64,000 nt of DNA from contig CM035806.1 of the NCBI GenBank assembly GCA_020466095.1, positions 39,680,198 through 39,744,197 on the forward strand. The letters run 5' to 3'. The first letter of the stretch is position 1, and the number at the start of each line of letters is the position of its first letter. This DNA comes from Chlorops oryzae. Lineage: Eukaryota; Arthropoda; Insecta; Diptera; Chloropidae. Positions 36,794 to 48,853 of this stretch are shown here, piece by piece. The notes under the pieces were generated by a model that searched no databases, was not told the origin of the DNA, and saw nothing but the letters and a program-made list of their open reading frames with translations. The position numbers and the translations under genes are program-made.

Positions 36794-36813
36794 GCAGAAT
36801 TATTATTAATTTG

Positions 36814-36981
36814 TTATTTCTGCATACCATTTCCCCACACGATGGGTGTGCGATTACCTCCGCGTTGATAGTTTCGATTTGGACGTCGTGTTGGGTTTCC
36901 ACCACGATTGGTTCCCATTGAACCACGCGATCTTGTATTTACAGAATGCGATGTACTTGCCTCCGCTTCACGACCTTCCTC
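36814..36981 (-). CDS. Mtor: Mtor exon 5: RG-rich C-terminus with stop
   Basis: 168 nt after acceptor TTTTTCTAG. Encodes EEGREAEASTSHSV..., then an Arg/Gly/Asn-rich stretch and NRTPIVWGNGMQK with stop TAA at 36814-36816. The RG-rich end resembles the basic C-terminus of human TPR (RQGVRGRQFNRQRG). AATAAA lies 20 nt after the stop, so a transcript can end here. An internal donor (AATG|GTATGC, after 36828) would instead join exon 6 in frame. Confidence 0.88.
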   Translation of the reverse strand, partial: EEGREAEASTSHSVNTRSRGSMGTNRGGNPTRRPNRNYQRGGNRTPIVWGNGMQK

Positions 36982-39900
36982 CTAGAAAAATATCAATATA
37001 AATTCATATATGGTATTTTTTGTTATCGTTTTCTATGCCATGTGTTCTTTACATACCTCCATTTCTTCAACGGCTGGTTTCTCACCCTCTGATGAAACAC
37101 CATCAGCATTTTCTTCAGACTGTTGTATATCCTGAATTTCAGATTGAGTAGCGCTTGTGCTTTGATGACCTGCAGAAAACACACCCACACCCACACCCAC
37201 ACAAAAATGATTTTAATTAAAAAATCTCAAGATACGGAATAACTACTCAGAACTTACCTTCGCTATCGATGTTTTCGGATGCTTCAGCACCATTGCCCAC
37301 ATCACTGAAGCCCGATTCCGCATCGCTTTCATTGATCTCAATAATAGGTATAATGACAGCGGCACTTTCATTTGCCGATTTCACACCATCGTCAGTGGCG
37401 GCAGCACCATCTTCTCGCTTCTTTTGTGAGTAATCTTCAGGCTCATTGCCACTGCCAGGAATGTTGTCGACGACATTGGAATCGTCCTGCGAGGAGGAAG
37501 ATGCCTGCTTCCATGGAGCTACTCCAACTGTTTGTGGAATGACAGCTGTTGTATCTGAGCTGCCACTGCTGATGGCACGGCTTTGCTGTTGATCCTGCTC
37601 CTGGCTGTGTGTGGCAGCATTGGCAGCTTGTTGACTGGTGCTTGCTCCAAATGCAGCATCCGATTGATTATCATTACTGCCGGATATAGCCGGTTGAACT
37701 TCAACGATTTCCACTTCATTTCCGTCCTCGTCTTCATCCTCCTCGTTTTCATCGTCATCTTCGTCAACTTCATCAGCCTCCGCGGAGCATCGTATATTAC
37801 TTTCATTTACCTCAGCGCAACCATCGTCCATATCTTGATCTTGTTCGTATTCATCGTAGCCATCGTTATCGCCTTCGGCAGGTCCATCATCGGCTTCTGC
37901 CATATTATCATCTTCTTCATCGTCTTCGTCATCATCGCCAATTGAATGTACTTCATCTTCCTGATCGCGTTGAGATGATGTGGGCACTTGGTACTCGACA
38001 TCCGCATCTGTAACGCCAACCATTATCGATGCAACTGCATCGACACCGACGGAATGCATTGGTGTACGTAATCTCTTTGGGAGTTTCCCCGGACTTTTCT
38101 CCGAGCCACCCTCTTCAGCGCTAGTCGATGAATCACCTTCATGATCACGAGGACGCTTATGGCCCGCCTGTGTTGTGGTAACATTGCTGCTCGATGGCGT
38201 ATGACGACTGTGGCTGCTGACAGCTGCAATGTGAATAGTTGAGGAACTTGTGCCCGAAGTGCTGGGCTGCTGAATCGCATTGGCTGCGTCCTGTTGTAAT
38301 TGCAAATTTGGTGATGCTGTTGCATTCTGTAGAGAGCCTTCAACACGCGGCGACACCAATGCGACAACTTGCTGCTGTCCACCACTTATAATCAGTTGTT
38401 GCGGCTCGTTTTGTTGAGGTAGGCTTTCGGCTTCTTGCGAACTTTCTGCAGCCGATGCTGAGCCCATTGGTGGTATTGCGGCGACAGCAACCGACGCCGA
38501 TGAACTAGTCGAGGGCATATAATCCGTGTGAGACGAAGTTGGCGACGATGACATTGACTCGATCGCACTGTTACCAGTTGTATGCACTTGCTGTTGCGGT
38601 GGCACTAGGGCTGTATTACTGCTGCTACCGGCTGAAGTCGCTGCATTACCCACCGGTCCACCACTTGATGACGATGTCGACGAAGATGTGGATGATGAGG
38701 TACTTGTGGTCGAAGAGCCTGTCGATGCGGTCTGTTGGCTTGTAGGCATTACAGCGGCCGTTCGACTATTTTGCACCGATATGGGACGAATGCTTGCCAA
38801 AGGCGTTTCGCCTCCACGCCATGGCGTAACAGTTGCCGATTGTTGTGCCGTACCCGAACCAGACATGGGTTTAACATTCGCCGTACGTGGCGACGATGAT
38901 TCCGAAATACAGATTTTATCAGTTGCAACAGAGCTTGTGGATGGCTTTGACGATTGTTGCAAGCCACCGAGCTGACGGTTCAGTTGACTTACGCGTATGA
39001 GTAGCTGTTCATTTTCACGTGTCAGACGTGCTCGTTCCTCTTTGTTACCATTGCATTGCTCAACGAATTCACGCTGCATACGTTCGATGGTTTCATCGTA
39101 CTGACGTATAACCACTTCATGATTCTCTGTGCTCGGAGCGTGTTGCATTTTCAATTTAATATCGTTCAATTCTTGTTCGGCAGCATTCTTTAAATCGGTT
39201 AGTGTCAGTATTCTGGCTTGAGCGTCGCGTAGAGCAGCATCGCTGCGTTCAACGTTCTTCAGCGATGCCTTATACAGATCCGAAGTCTTACGCATTCGTT
39301 CGTTCTCCTCTTGAAGGTTGGAAATCGTCTTGCTTAGGTTATCAACCTCAACACGAAGTTTCGAACTCTCAGCAGCAGCAGCCGATACATTTACACTTGG
39401 ATTACCTCCAGCTGCATCCATATTTCCACTAAGGTCCATTTGATCCTGCGAAGTGCTTGCAGCATTCGCGCCAATCAATTCCACACCACCAGTTGTTGTT
39501 TGAGCTTTCAATTCAATAAACGAATCCTTATAGCGTTTTGCAATTTTCCGAATTTGAATTTCTTTATTCTTGATATCCAATAGCTGTGCCTCTTTATTCT
39601 CCAGTTCTTCGGTTAATTTGTGACAGACTTCTTCTTTTTGAAGCAACTTATTTTTGACATCCATAACCTCAGCCATAATTCGTGAATTGTTTTGTTTCTG
39701 CAACTGGAAATCGTCATTCAATTTCTTCTTCTCCTCATTGGCCAATTGCAATTGACGTTGTAACGCGAAAATTTCCTGTTCCAGGCGTGCTTTCTCTGCA
39801 CGCAAAATGTTTACTTCATCATTTAGCTGCTTCGATAATTCCTTTTCATTGGTCAGCATCTTTGCCAGACTCTCGCGTTCCAATTGCAAACGCTTGAATT

Positions 39901-42900
39901 CCTCCGGATTTCTATTACTCTTCTCGACGAGAGCGTTCGCACGTTGACGCCATTTGATCGCTTCCGTGCGTAAGGATAGATTCTCCGATGCAGTTTCATT
40001 TAGTTTTGCTGTCAATTCGCTGATTTGTTCATTTAGTGGAACTAACTGATCTCCCAGTAATTTGATGCGTTCGTTCGATTCTTTTATTGTTACCTGCATT
40101 GCATTACGTTCCTCGCGTAAGCTACGATTGCTATCTGTCAACGCATCGAGAGTTTCAATTTTACGCATTATTTCTTCATGCTTTAAAACACTCAAAGATC
40201 CTGCATCGGTTTTCGTTCGTTCAGCTTTTAAGAAGCCCTCCAATTCATCGACCTTTTTCTGTAATATTTTCTGTTCTGACAACAAACGTGACTTTTCAGC
40301 GCTTAATATATCCAATTTGGCATTCGTGATATCCTTCTCTTTACGTAGGAATTTGATTATTTGAAGTAATTGCTGATAGTTTTGGCTATCGCCTTCAGAT
40401 TCAGTCATTGTCGATGTTTCCATAGCTGATTCATTAGCAGAAACGAAACTTAGATTGACCGAGCCAAGGGTTGAATTATTGTGTTGACACGACTGTGTAA
40501 TTGTCGTCAATTTCAATGACAAGGCCTCGATCTGATCATGAAGATTATCATTGAGTGAACTCAAATCAGAAATTCGTTCCTCCAAAGCATTCTTTTCATT
40601 TTGGATTAAGAGAATGTTTCCGTTTTCACTCTGCTTCAATTGTTGGTAAGCGTCTGTAGCGGAATCTCGTTCGGTTTGTAAGGTCAGCAATTGATCTTGC
40701 AACTTGAATGAGAATCGAGAGAAAAACAAAAATTGAAAAAATCATGAAAATCGATAAATAAGTGAGTTAACTTAGAAATCAGAAATAATCGTTCCTCCAA
40801 AGCATTCTTTTCATTTTGGATTAAGACCCATGTCCGTTTTCACTCTGGTTCATATTAGTTGGTAAGCGTCTGTAGCGGAATCTCGTTCGGTTTGTACAGG
40901 TCAGCAATTGATCTTGCAACTTGAATGAGAATCGATAGAAAAACAAAAATTGAAAAATCATGAAAATCGATAAACTGAAGTCGATTTAGACATGTCCGAA
41001 ATAAAATAATCCGTCCGTACACGTCATGTCCGTCTGTGGTCATATCTCCTCCGTAAGCGGCTGGTACCATTAGTCTTGTCGCAAATCTTGGCACACAGGG
41101 TATAATTAGGCTCCGAGTATGATCCTAAGTAAAATATATGGGAGAACATCCGCCCACTGCCACGCCCAAAAACTGAATCGATTAGACATGTCCGTCTGTC
41201 CGTAAAATCGCTGTCCGTAACTGTGGTCAGAATCTCACTCCGAAACGGCTGGACCAATTCCAGTCGAATATTTGGTACTGGTAATACTACGAAAGGATCC
41301 GAGTATGATCCTAAGTAAAAAATGGAGACATCCGCCCTCATCGAGCCACGCCCACAAATAAGCCCAATAATAATGTGCTTATCAGTAAAATGCTTGTGAA
41401 GTAAAAGCGTAGACAGCTTCAACACATTCGCATTGCATATTTGGTTGTACCAAGGTAAACTACGAAAAGGTGACATATCCTGGCAAAATATTTTTTATGG
41501 ACGCCGCCCTCATGAGCCACGCCCACAAATAGCAAAAATAAGGGCTTATCGTAACTTGTGAAGTAAAAGGCGTAGAAGCTTCAAATTCGCAGCATAGGTT
41601 GACCAAGGCGAATGAAAGGTGAAGGAAAATATTTTTTATGGCCCGCCCACTGCCACGCCCACAAATGAAGATTTTTCGTAACTTCCGAAGTAAAAGGCGT
41701 AGAAGCTTCGAATTCGCAACATAGGTTCACCAAGGCGAATGAAAGGTGTAGGAAAAAATTTATGTTGCCCTCCCACTGCCACGCCCACAAATAGAGAAGC
41801 AAAACATAGTGCGTTCATAATGTCGGGACGCTGGGTATTTCAAAGTCGGGCTTGACCGACTTTAGCTTTCTTACTTGTTTTTTATTCATTTAGGATGCCG
41901 TCTTACGACATCATGGGAAACCAGAGACATAACAGTTATAAGAAATAAGGAAAAAAATTGGACTATAACTATTAAAGTTTGTATTTAAAAATATTCATTT
42001 TAAGATAACATTTAAACAATGAAATATATTTCATTTTTCTATAACAGTTATTGAAGAAAATTTTTTTTTTCCTATGCTCATAATTTATTATCGTTCGATA
42101 AAATTTTTTACGTTGCTCATAACAATTATGAATGAGAAAAATTTTTTCCCAGTTGCTTATAACATTTATTTTTCAATAAATTGTTTTTACGTTGCCTAAT
42201 AATGACCGCGATCAGCAGCGCTATTAATGATATCAGTAGAATGGTATCACATATACCACTATACATATATTTTCTCTCTTAAGAAAAAATTAAAAATTAT
42301 TAATTGAAAATAAAAGCTTATAAGAAACGGAAAAGTTTTTTCTCATTCACAATCGTTTTGAAGCAACGTAATATATTTATTGAATGCTTAATTATATGCA
42401 ACGGAAAATTTTTTTCTCATTCATAATTGTTACAAGGCAGCGTAAAAAATATTTATCAAAAAATAAAAGTTTTGAGACGAAAAACAAAAAAATCCAATAT
42501 AAGTATTATCGACTAACGTCAAAAATTTTCGTCGTTTTAATGATATTTTCGTACAAGTGTCGAAATGAACTTTTTTTTGCACGAGTGGTAATGTTTAAAA
42601 CGAGGCGCACCGAGTTTTACAATACAAGTGCGAAAAAATCTGATTTGACACGATGCAAATATTTTATGCAAAATTTCAAATTGGATTTTAACTAAATTTA
42701 AGAAACGTTTTTTGTTTGTTTGTTATTGTGAAGAAATTTTTTTTTTGATTGACAGATTCATAATTAAATTTTTATTAAAACTTGTAAATTGCTTTTTTTG
42801 CCTTTATTTATTTAATCTGGTTTTGAAATTTATTATTGCACGCTTGAAATTATTTTAAAAAACATGTAATGCCATTTTGTTTTGTATAAACAATTTTTTA

Positions 42901-45900
42901 TACTTAAAATAGTGTCATAAATCTTCATATGATTTAATCGAACGTCAAAATTTTGTCGTTTAAAAGCAATTTTTTCGATTCTAAAAAAAATTTAATAGTT
43001 ATTTAGGATCTCTGTGGGAAACAAGTGTGTTCTAGAGATATTCTTTTAAAATTTATAAAAAAAAAAAAAAAAAAAACTTGGCTGATTTTTTTTTCTATAT
43101 TGATTGTGCGGTTTATTTGACTATTAGTGGGATTCCCTTATCTATGCACTCAGAGACATATACATATATAATTGATTTATATTGTTTGCTAGAATTTCAC
43201 TCTTACCTTTGTTGCTTCGGACTTAATGCGGGTCAGTTCCTGAATATCCACCGAGTGAAGACTCATTTCATTGGCGTACTTCAGCTCAACAGCGCTCAGC
43301 GATTCAGAGAGTAATGTATTTTCAGCACGAATGTTACGCAAATTTCGTTCGCTGTCAGCCAATTTTTGAAGAGCTTGTTTCAATTCGCCTTGAATTTTTT
43401 CAAGCTGTGCAGAAATATTGGCGTCTGTTACACTATTCTCTGGAATATTGACAAGCTGCACTTCAGCTTCGAGTTCGGAAGTCTTCGATTTTAAATCCAG
43501 ATTCTCTTGCTCCAGCTTAGCCAATTCAGCTTCCAATTTCGATTTTTCAGCCGTGTGTGTTTCGCAAAGATTACGAATTTCATTCTCACCATTTTGTGCC
43601 ATTTTAAAGTATTGATCCGAATGCTTTCGGGCTTCAGTTAGCTCATTGCTTAGCGAATCAATTGTAATTTGATTTTCACTTAATTTCAATTCCAATTCGC
43701 GGACTTTCTTCGTCATTTTCATGATCGGATTATCATCGCTCGATGGCGTTAGGCTCTCTTGTAATTTCTTACTTAAATTATCGCATTGTTGTGTCTTTTG
43801 AGCGAGCTCCTCGCGCAATGCAATCAACTCGTTGCGCAATTTATTTGCCTGTTCTTTTTCCTCATTCGAAAGACGTTTGGCAGCGTCGGTTTCCTGCTGC
43901 AATTGTTGTGTTAATTCCCTGAAACGTTGTTCTTCCTCTTGGAAGCGTAGTCTTTGGGCGCCCAGTTCACGCATAGCTTCATCCAAACGCGTCTCTAAAC
44001 GTAGACGTCCATCAGCCTCGGAGCGCTCCAGATTGTTCTTAATCATTTCGAGATTGTTGAGCAAAAGATTTTGATTTTGACTCTGATGATGAAGACCCTC
44101 TTTTTCGATTTGCAACCGTGCAGTTGCATCCTTTAAGACACGATTTTCCTGACGCAAATGATTCACTTCACTTTCTGCCATTGCTTGCGAGCGTTGCGAA
44201 CGCATGATCTCCTCTTTAAGATATTGCACCGATTGTTCGTGCTTGATAATTGTGCTCTCATAGCTACGCGTACGTTCTTCGAGAGCGTTAATTTGATTTT
44301 TATATGTCCCGATGTTCTTCTGTTGCAGCTTAATCTGTTCTTTTGAATAGTCCAAAGATGCCGAAAGCTTGCAATTGGCTGAAGTCAGTTCGCGAACTTC
44401 CGATCGCAATGAATCGAATTGCTCGTTCATTAGTTTTTCATTATTATGCTTTTCTTTTGTATAGAACTCATATTGCTCTTTAAGTGCATTGTACTTCTCC
44501 TTTGACTCGGCAATATCACGTTCCAATTCACGCATACGTTTTTCAACTTGAGGATTATCACCTTTACCAGCTGGACTCGAACTCTTGAATGATGTGACAT
44601 CGCCGTTCATTTCATCATCAGCATCGCTCTCCTCGCTCTCGATATCCAATCCCGTTGTGCTTTTGTTGAGAATTCTTTTCGCATCGAAATACAATTTTTT
44701 ATAACGTTCGCATTTCGTGAGCAAAGTCGTTAAGGAGCTATTTTGCTTGTTCAAAGTTTCTTGTATGGCTTGGAATTTCTTCAAGGATGCTTCCAATTTC
44801 TCTTTGTAATAATTTTCCTGAGATTCACGTTTTGTTGCTTCTTCGCATTTCATGCTCAAATCGCGTACACAACTTAGGAGCTTTCGATTCTGCATTTGCA
44901 TTTCAGTTAGATTTTTGAATGTCACCAAATGTTCACCGATAATATCACCAGAATCGGTATTAAGCGAAATTTCTGTTGCTTCATCGCTTGCATCGCCAAA
45001 ACGTAATCGCCGCACTTCCATAAGTAAACGACAAATCTGTCGACTCTGATCCATTTGCATTTGTTTCTCTCTTTTGATTGTTCGTTCACTCTGATTGACT
45101 TTTTCAATCAAATTCGCGAATTTTTCCTCCATTTCGTTGTGTTTTCCCAACAACTCATCCCGTTGATGTGCCAATATATTATTGGTTTCAATAATTTTCT
45201 CGTATTCCAGGCGAGTCTTTTGAAATTCTGGAGCTTTCTCTTGCAGCTCTGAGAGTATTGTTTTAATTTGAAGCGTAAGACGTCCGTTCTCCCGTTTCTG
45301 AATTTCCAATTCCTCAGTTGCTTTAACATACATCGAATATAATTCAGTCATTGAAAGATCAGCACGCATTAGACGACTTGCAATCGCCGCTGATTGAGAC
45401 ACCTGAGAAATCGCATTATCAACTGCATCGCCTTGAGCAGCTTTTATCAATTCTTTACTACTCTCCAATTCATTTTTCAAAGCATCAATCTCTTTGTTCT
45501 TCTCTTCCATTTCTTGTTCATGTTTTAAATTCATGGCTTTCAGATTCGTTTCCATTTCACCGTGAAGAGTTTCGGCTTCCTTTAACATCCGCTTGTGATC
45601 ATTTATAACTGCGATAATTTCTACCGATTTCTTCTCTTGGTCCAACGCTTCGCCTTTATAAAGTTCTGCCAGTTTTGTCTTTGCACTCACTTCATTCCTC
45701 AAGCGATCAATGAACTTTTGGCACTCCTCAAGTTTGTCACGCGATTCATCACCTTCACGTTGCAGTTCCTCTTTCAGCTGCATATTTTCCTCTTGCAATT
45801 GATTGCATTGTTTTTCCATAATACGCAACTCGTCGATTTTACTTTTCAATTGTGATTCAATGTGCATCATTTCCAAACGGCTGTTAGTTCGAGCATTTTG

Positions 45901-48821
45901 CAATTCATTTATGGTACGATTGAGATCATCGGATAGAGTATGGACTTGGTTATTAAATATATCGCGCTCCTGTTCGATACGTTGCTCTTTCATTTTAAGT
46001 GATGCCTCCTTGCTTTCAATATCACCCAGACGTGCGATGGCTTCACATTTAGCAGCGATAGCATTTTTCAATTGCTGCTCCGTTGATGAAAGCTCAACTT
46101 GCGTACGTTCGACTTCCAATTTTTGTCGTTCCACCTTCCTCATCAACGTATCGCGTTCCTCGGAAATGGCATTCCTTTCGCCACGCAATGTTCCCAATTC
46201 ACGTTCGTATTTATTCACTGATTCCAGCAAATTATTACGCTCAACTGAAACGCTATCTAATTGCGAACGTAATTCGTTCACGTTTTCGATGGATTTTTGA
46301 AGTTTGAGCTCCAAGTCCGCAATTTGGGACTGCATTTCCGTTTGTCTTTCATCATATTGTTCTGAAAACAAAATCAAAAATTGGTAAATTCAATAACAAA
46401 GAACAACATGGGGCGTTGGTAAGCATTTAAAAAGATAAATACTTGGAGCATTAAGCAAAGGTACAACGAACGAGCGGCAGTTCTGTAAGTAAATCAGTTT
46501 CAATGACAATCTCATTCAATTTTGTACTTATAAGTTGGAGGAAATCGGCAATACTATTGCCCTGCCCAGCCCAGTCCAGCCCAGAATATTTCCAATATCA
46601 TTATGTCCGATCTATGAATTTTAAATTTCATTTGCACAAGCGTAACTTCAATGGAAGAATCAATCCTTATCTTCTTTGAGATGTGATACGGATTTGATGT
46701 TATCCGTCGTAGTTTTTAACTTCTTAGAAATAGGTACAGTATTCCCCGGATATATGCACCCCTGATATAAGCATTCACTGCTTATATGCATGGCAATTTT
46801 TGTCATTTGCCTTTAATTTTCATACATGAAGTACCGCTTAAAAGCACTGCCCGCTTATAAGCACTATTTTTCGTGCATTTTGCACGGTGCTGATATCCGG
46901 GGAATACTGTATGAGGACTGTTAAATGAATCCTTATTTCCATAACATTCTATAATACTCCAATTTTCTCTGGGTACACAGTAAAATCCATATATAACGAC
47001 CTCAACTTTGGTTGCATATGCTCTACAATGGAAAAAGCTTGAACCGTTTTGTGCGTCGTCGGCTAATACGACCAAGTTTCGCCGGTCTCTTGAGGGTCGT
47101 TATATCCGGACTCTACTGTAATGTATTTTAACGCCCGCCTTGTCTTTGAGCGATGCATCATTTTGCTTTCGGTCGGTTCCAATTTGTCGAATGTTCTAAT
47201 TTCTCGAAATTTCCTATTTTCATAATAAAATTTTATTTTAAAATAAACTTTTTTAATATTAATGGACTTAATAACCATAGAACAGTGTACTCTACCTTTC
47301 GGACATTCCTCTTAAACGGACACTTTTTAGGAATGCTCTAGTGTTTCTGCTTCTCAAATAGTTTTGTCTTAAGTGGACACATTTTTCTGTCCAAATATTA
47401 GTTGTTTTTTAAGTCTGTACGAAATTCTTATTTTTTCTCATGCAAATAGGTTTTTCCTCATTTTTTTTCGATATTACGGTTTAATTCGTTTGAAAAATGT
47501 TTGCCGAACTCGGAGCATAGCACTTCAAGCTAAAACTATTAAGGGTTTTATAGTCAGACGAACCTGACAATACAATACCCGACACAGATAAACAGAGAAC
47601 TATATACAGTGTACTCTCTCCTTTCAGACACCCCCCTTTAAACGGAAATTTTTTGGCAATGCTCTACTGTTCCTGCTTCTCGAATAGTTTCCTCTTAAGC
47701 GGACATATTTTTGGTATCGTAGGCAGGCTTGTAGAGAGGGAGATGAAAAGGGGGATTTTCCCCCGGGCTTTCTGAAGGGACCCAAAATTGGCATGGCAAT
47801 ATTTTTTTTTTTGGTCGCACATATCTGTGAGGACCCCGGGAAAAAATCCCCCGGGCCCCAAATTTCTCTCTACGGGCCTGCCCGTAGGTGTCCGTTTAAG
47901 AGAGAGTACACTGTAATTATTTGTTAAAGAGGCTGAAATATAGGCTCTAATGACAAATTTCATTGAAATATCTCGAAAAACTCCGATTTTGGGGCAGTTT
48001 TGGGATTTTTGTAAGACAATGGAGGTATTCCTAATAATTGACCGATAAATAAAAATTTTGGAAGACGATGTTTATGACTTTAGAGGAAGCATACATGCCA
48101 ACCTTCGTTGAATAATTTCAGGAGCAAGAGACAAATATCGCATATCGCGCTTTTGCCACGCCCACTGTTTGGGAATTACGTTTAAAGCCCTAAAATATCT
48201 TCAACTATCGATTTTCATCAAAATATCTCAAAAACCTTCGGTTTAAGGCAGTTTTTTTATTTTCACAACAAACCCTGGAGATACCCTTAAAAATAGTCGG
48301 ATCTGGTCCATACGGATGCGAGAGACAGACGGACGGAAATGGCCAATTCGAAATTTCTATTACATTTTGTATGACCTATGTATTGCGACTGGTTCTGGGT
48401 GTTACACACAACCGCACAAACGCAATATACCCTCGACACAGAGTGTGTCGGGTATGAACAAAGGCCCAGAAATTCAGAAAGTGCAATGCATTCAGTGGAT
48501 GTACACTTGGCTAAAAATTACCCACACCAAAAATTGGAAATTTGCCCGTCAACTAGTCCAATTGGTTTTTCACACGTACATTTTTTGGTGCGGCTTTTTC
48601 GCTGGGCAAAAATTAGACAAGCTACCCCTCACGTCTTTGCGTCTCTCTGTCGACGAAAGTTGGGCAATTGCCTAAGTGTATATTCAGCCATTGGTTCTAA
48701 TTTCTGGACAGTTCGAATTCGTGAGGTTCTACTGTATTTCAGTTTATAAAAATAAAACGGTTATTTATATTAGTAGAAAGTTGTTGGCAATGAACACAGC
48801 GTGGTAACATGCATACGGTTT

Positions 48822-48853
<32 letters not shown>

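Larger units (their letters stand above)
36362..36813. other. Last-intron remainder of Mtor beside exon 5
   Basis: Apart from the MITE and the AATAAA site, 36579-36787 is AT-rich with no recognisable feature. On the exon 5-terminal transcript this is 3' flank; on the exon 6 transcript it is intron. Confidence 0.4.

Noticed and set aside
37519..38385. Alternative-frame open frames within Mtor exon 3
   Set aside because: Overlapping frames of a long, biased coding exon; the Mtor frame explains the sequence.
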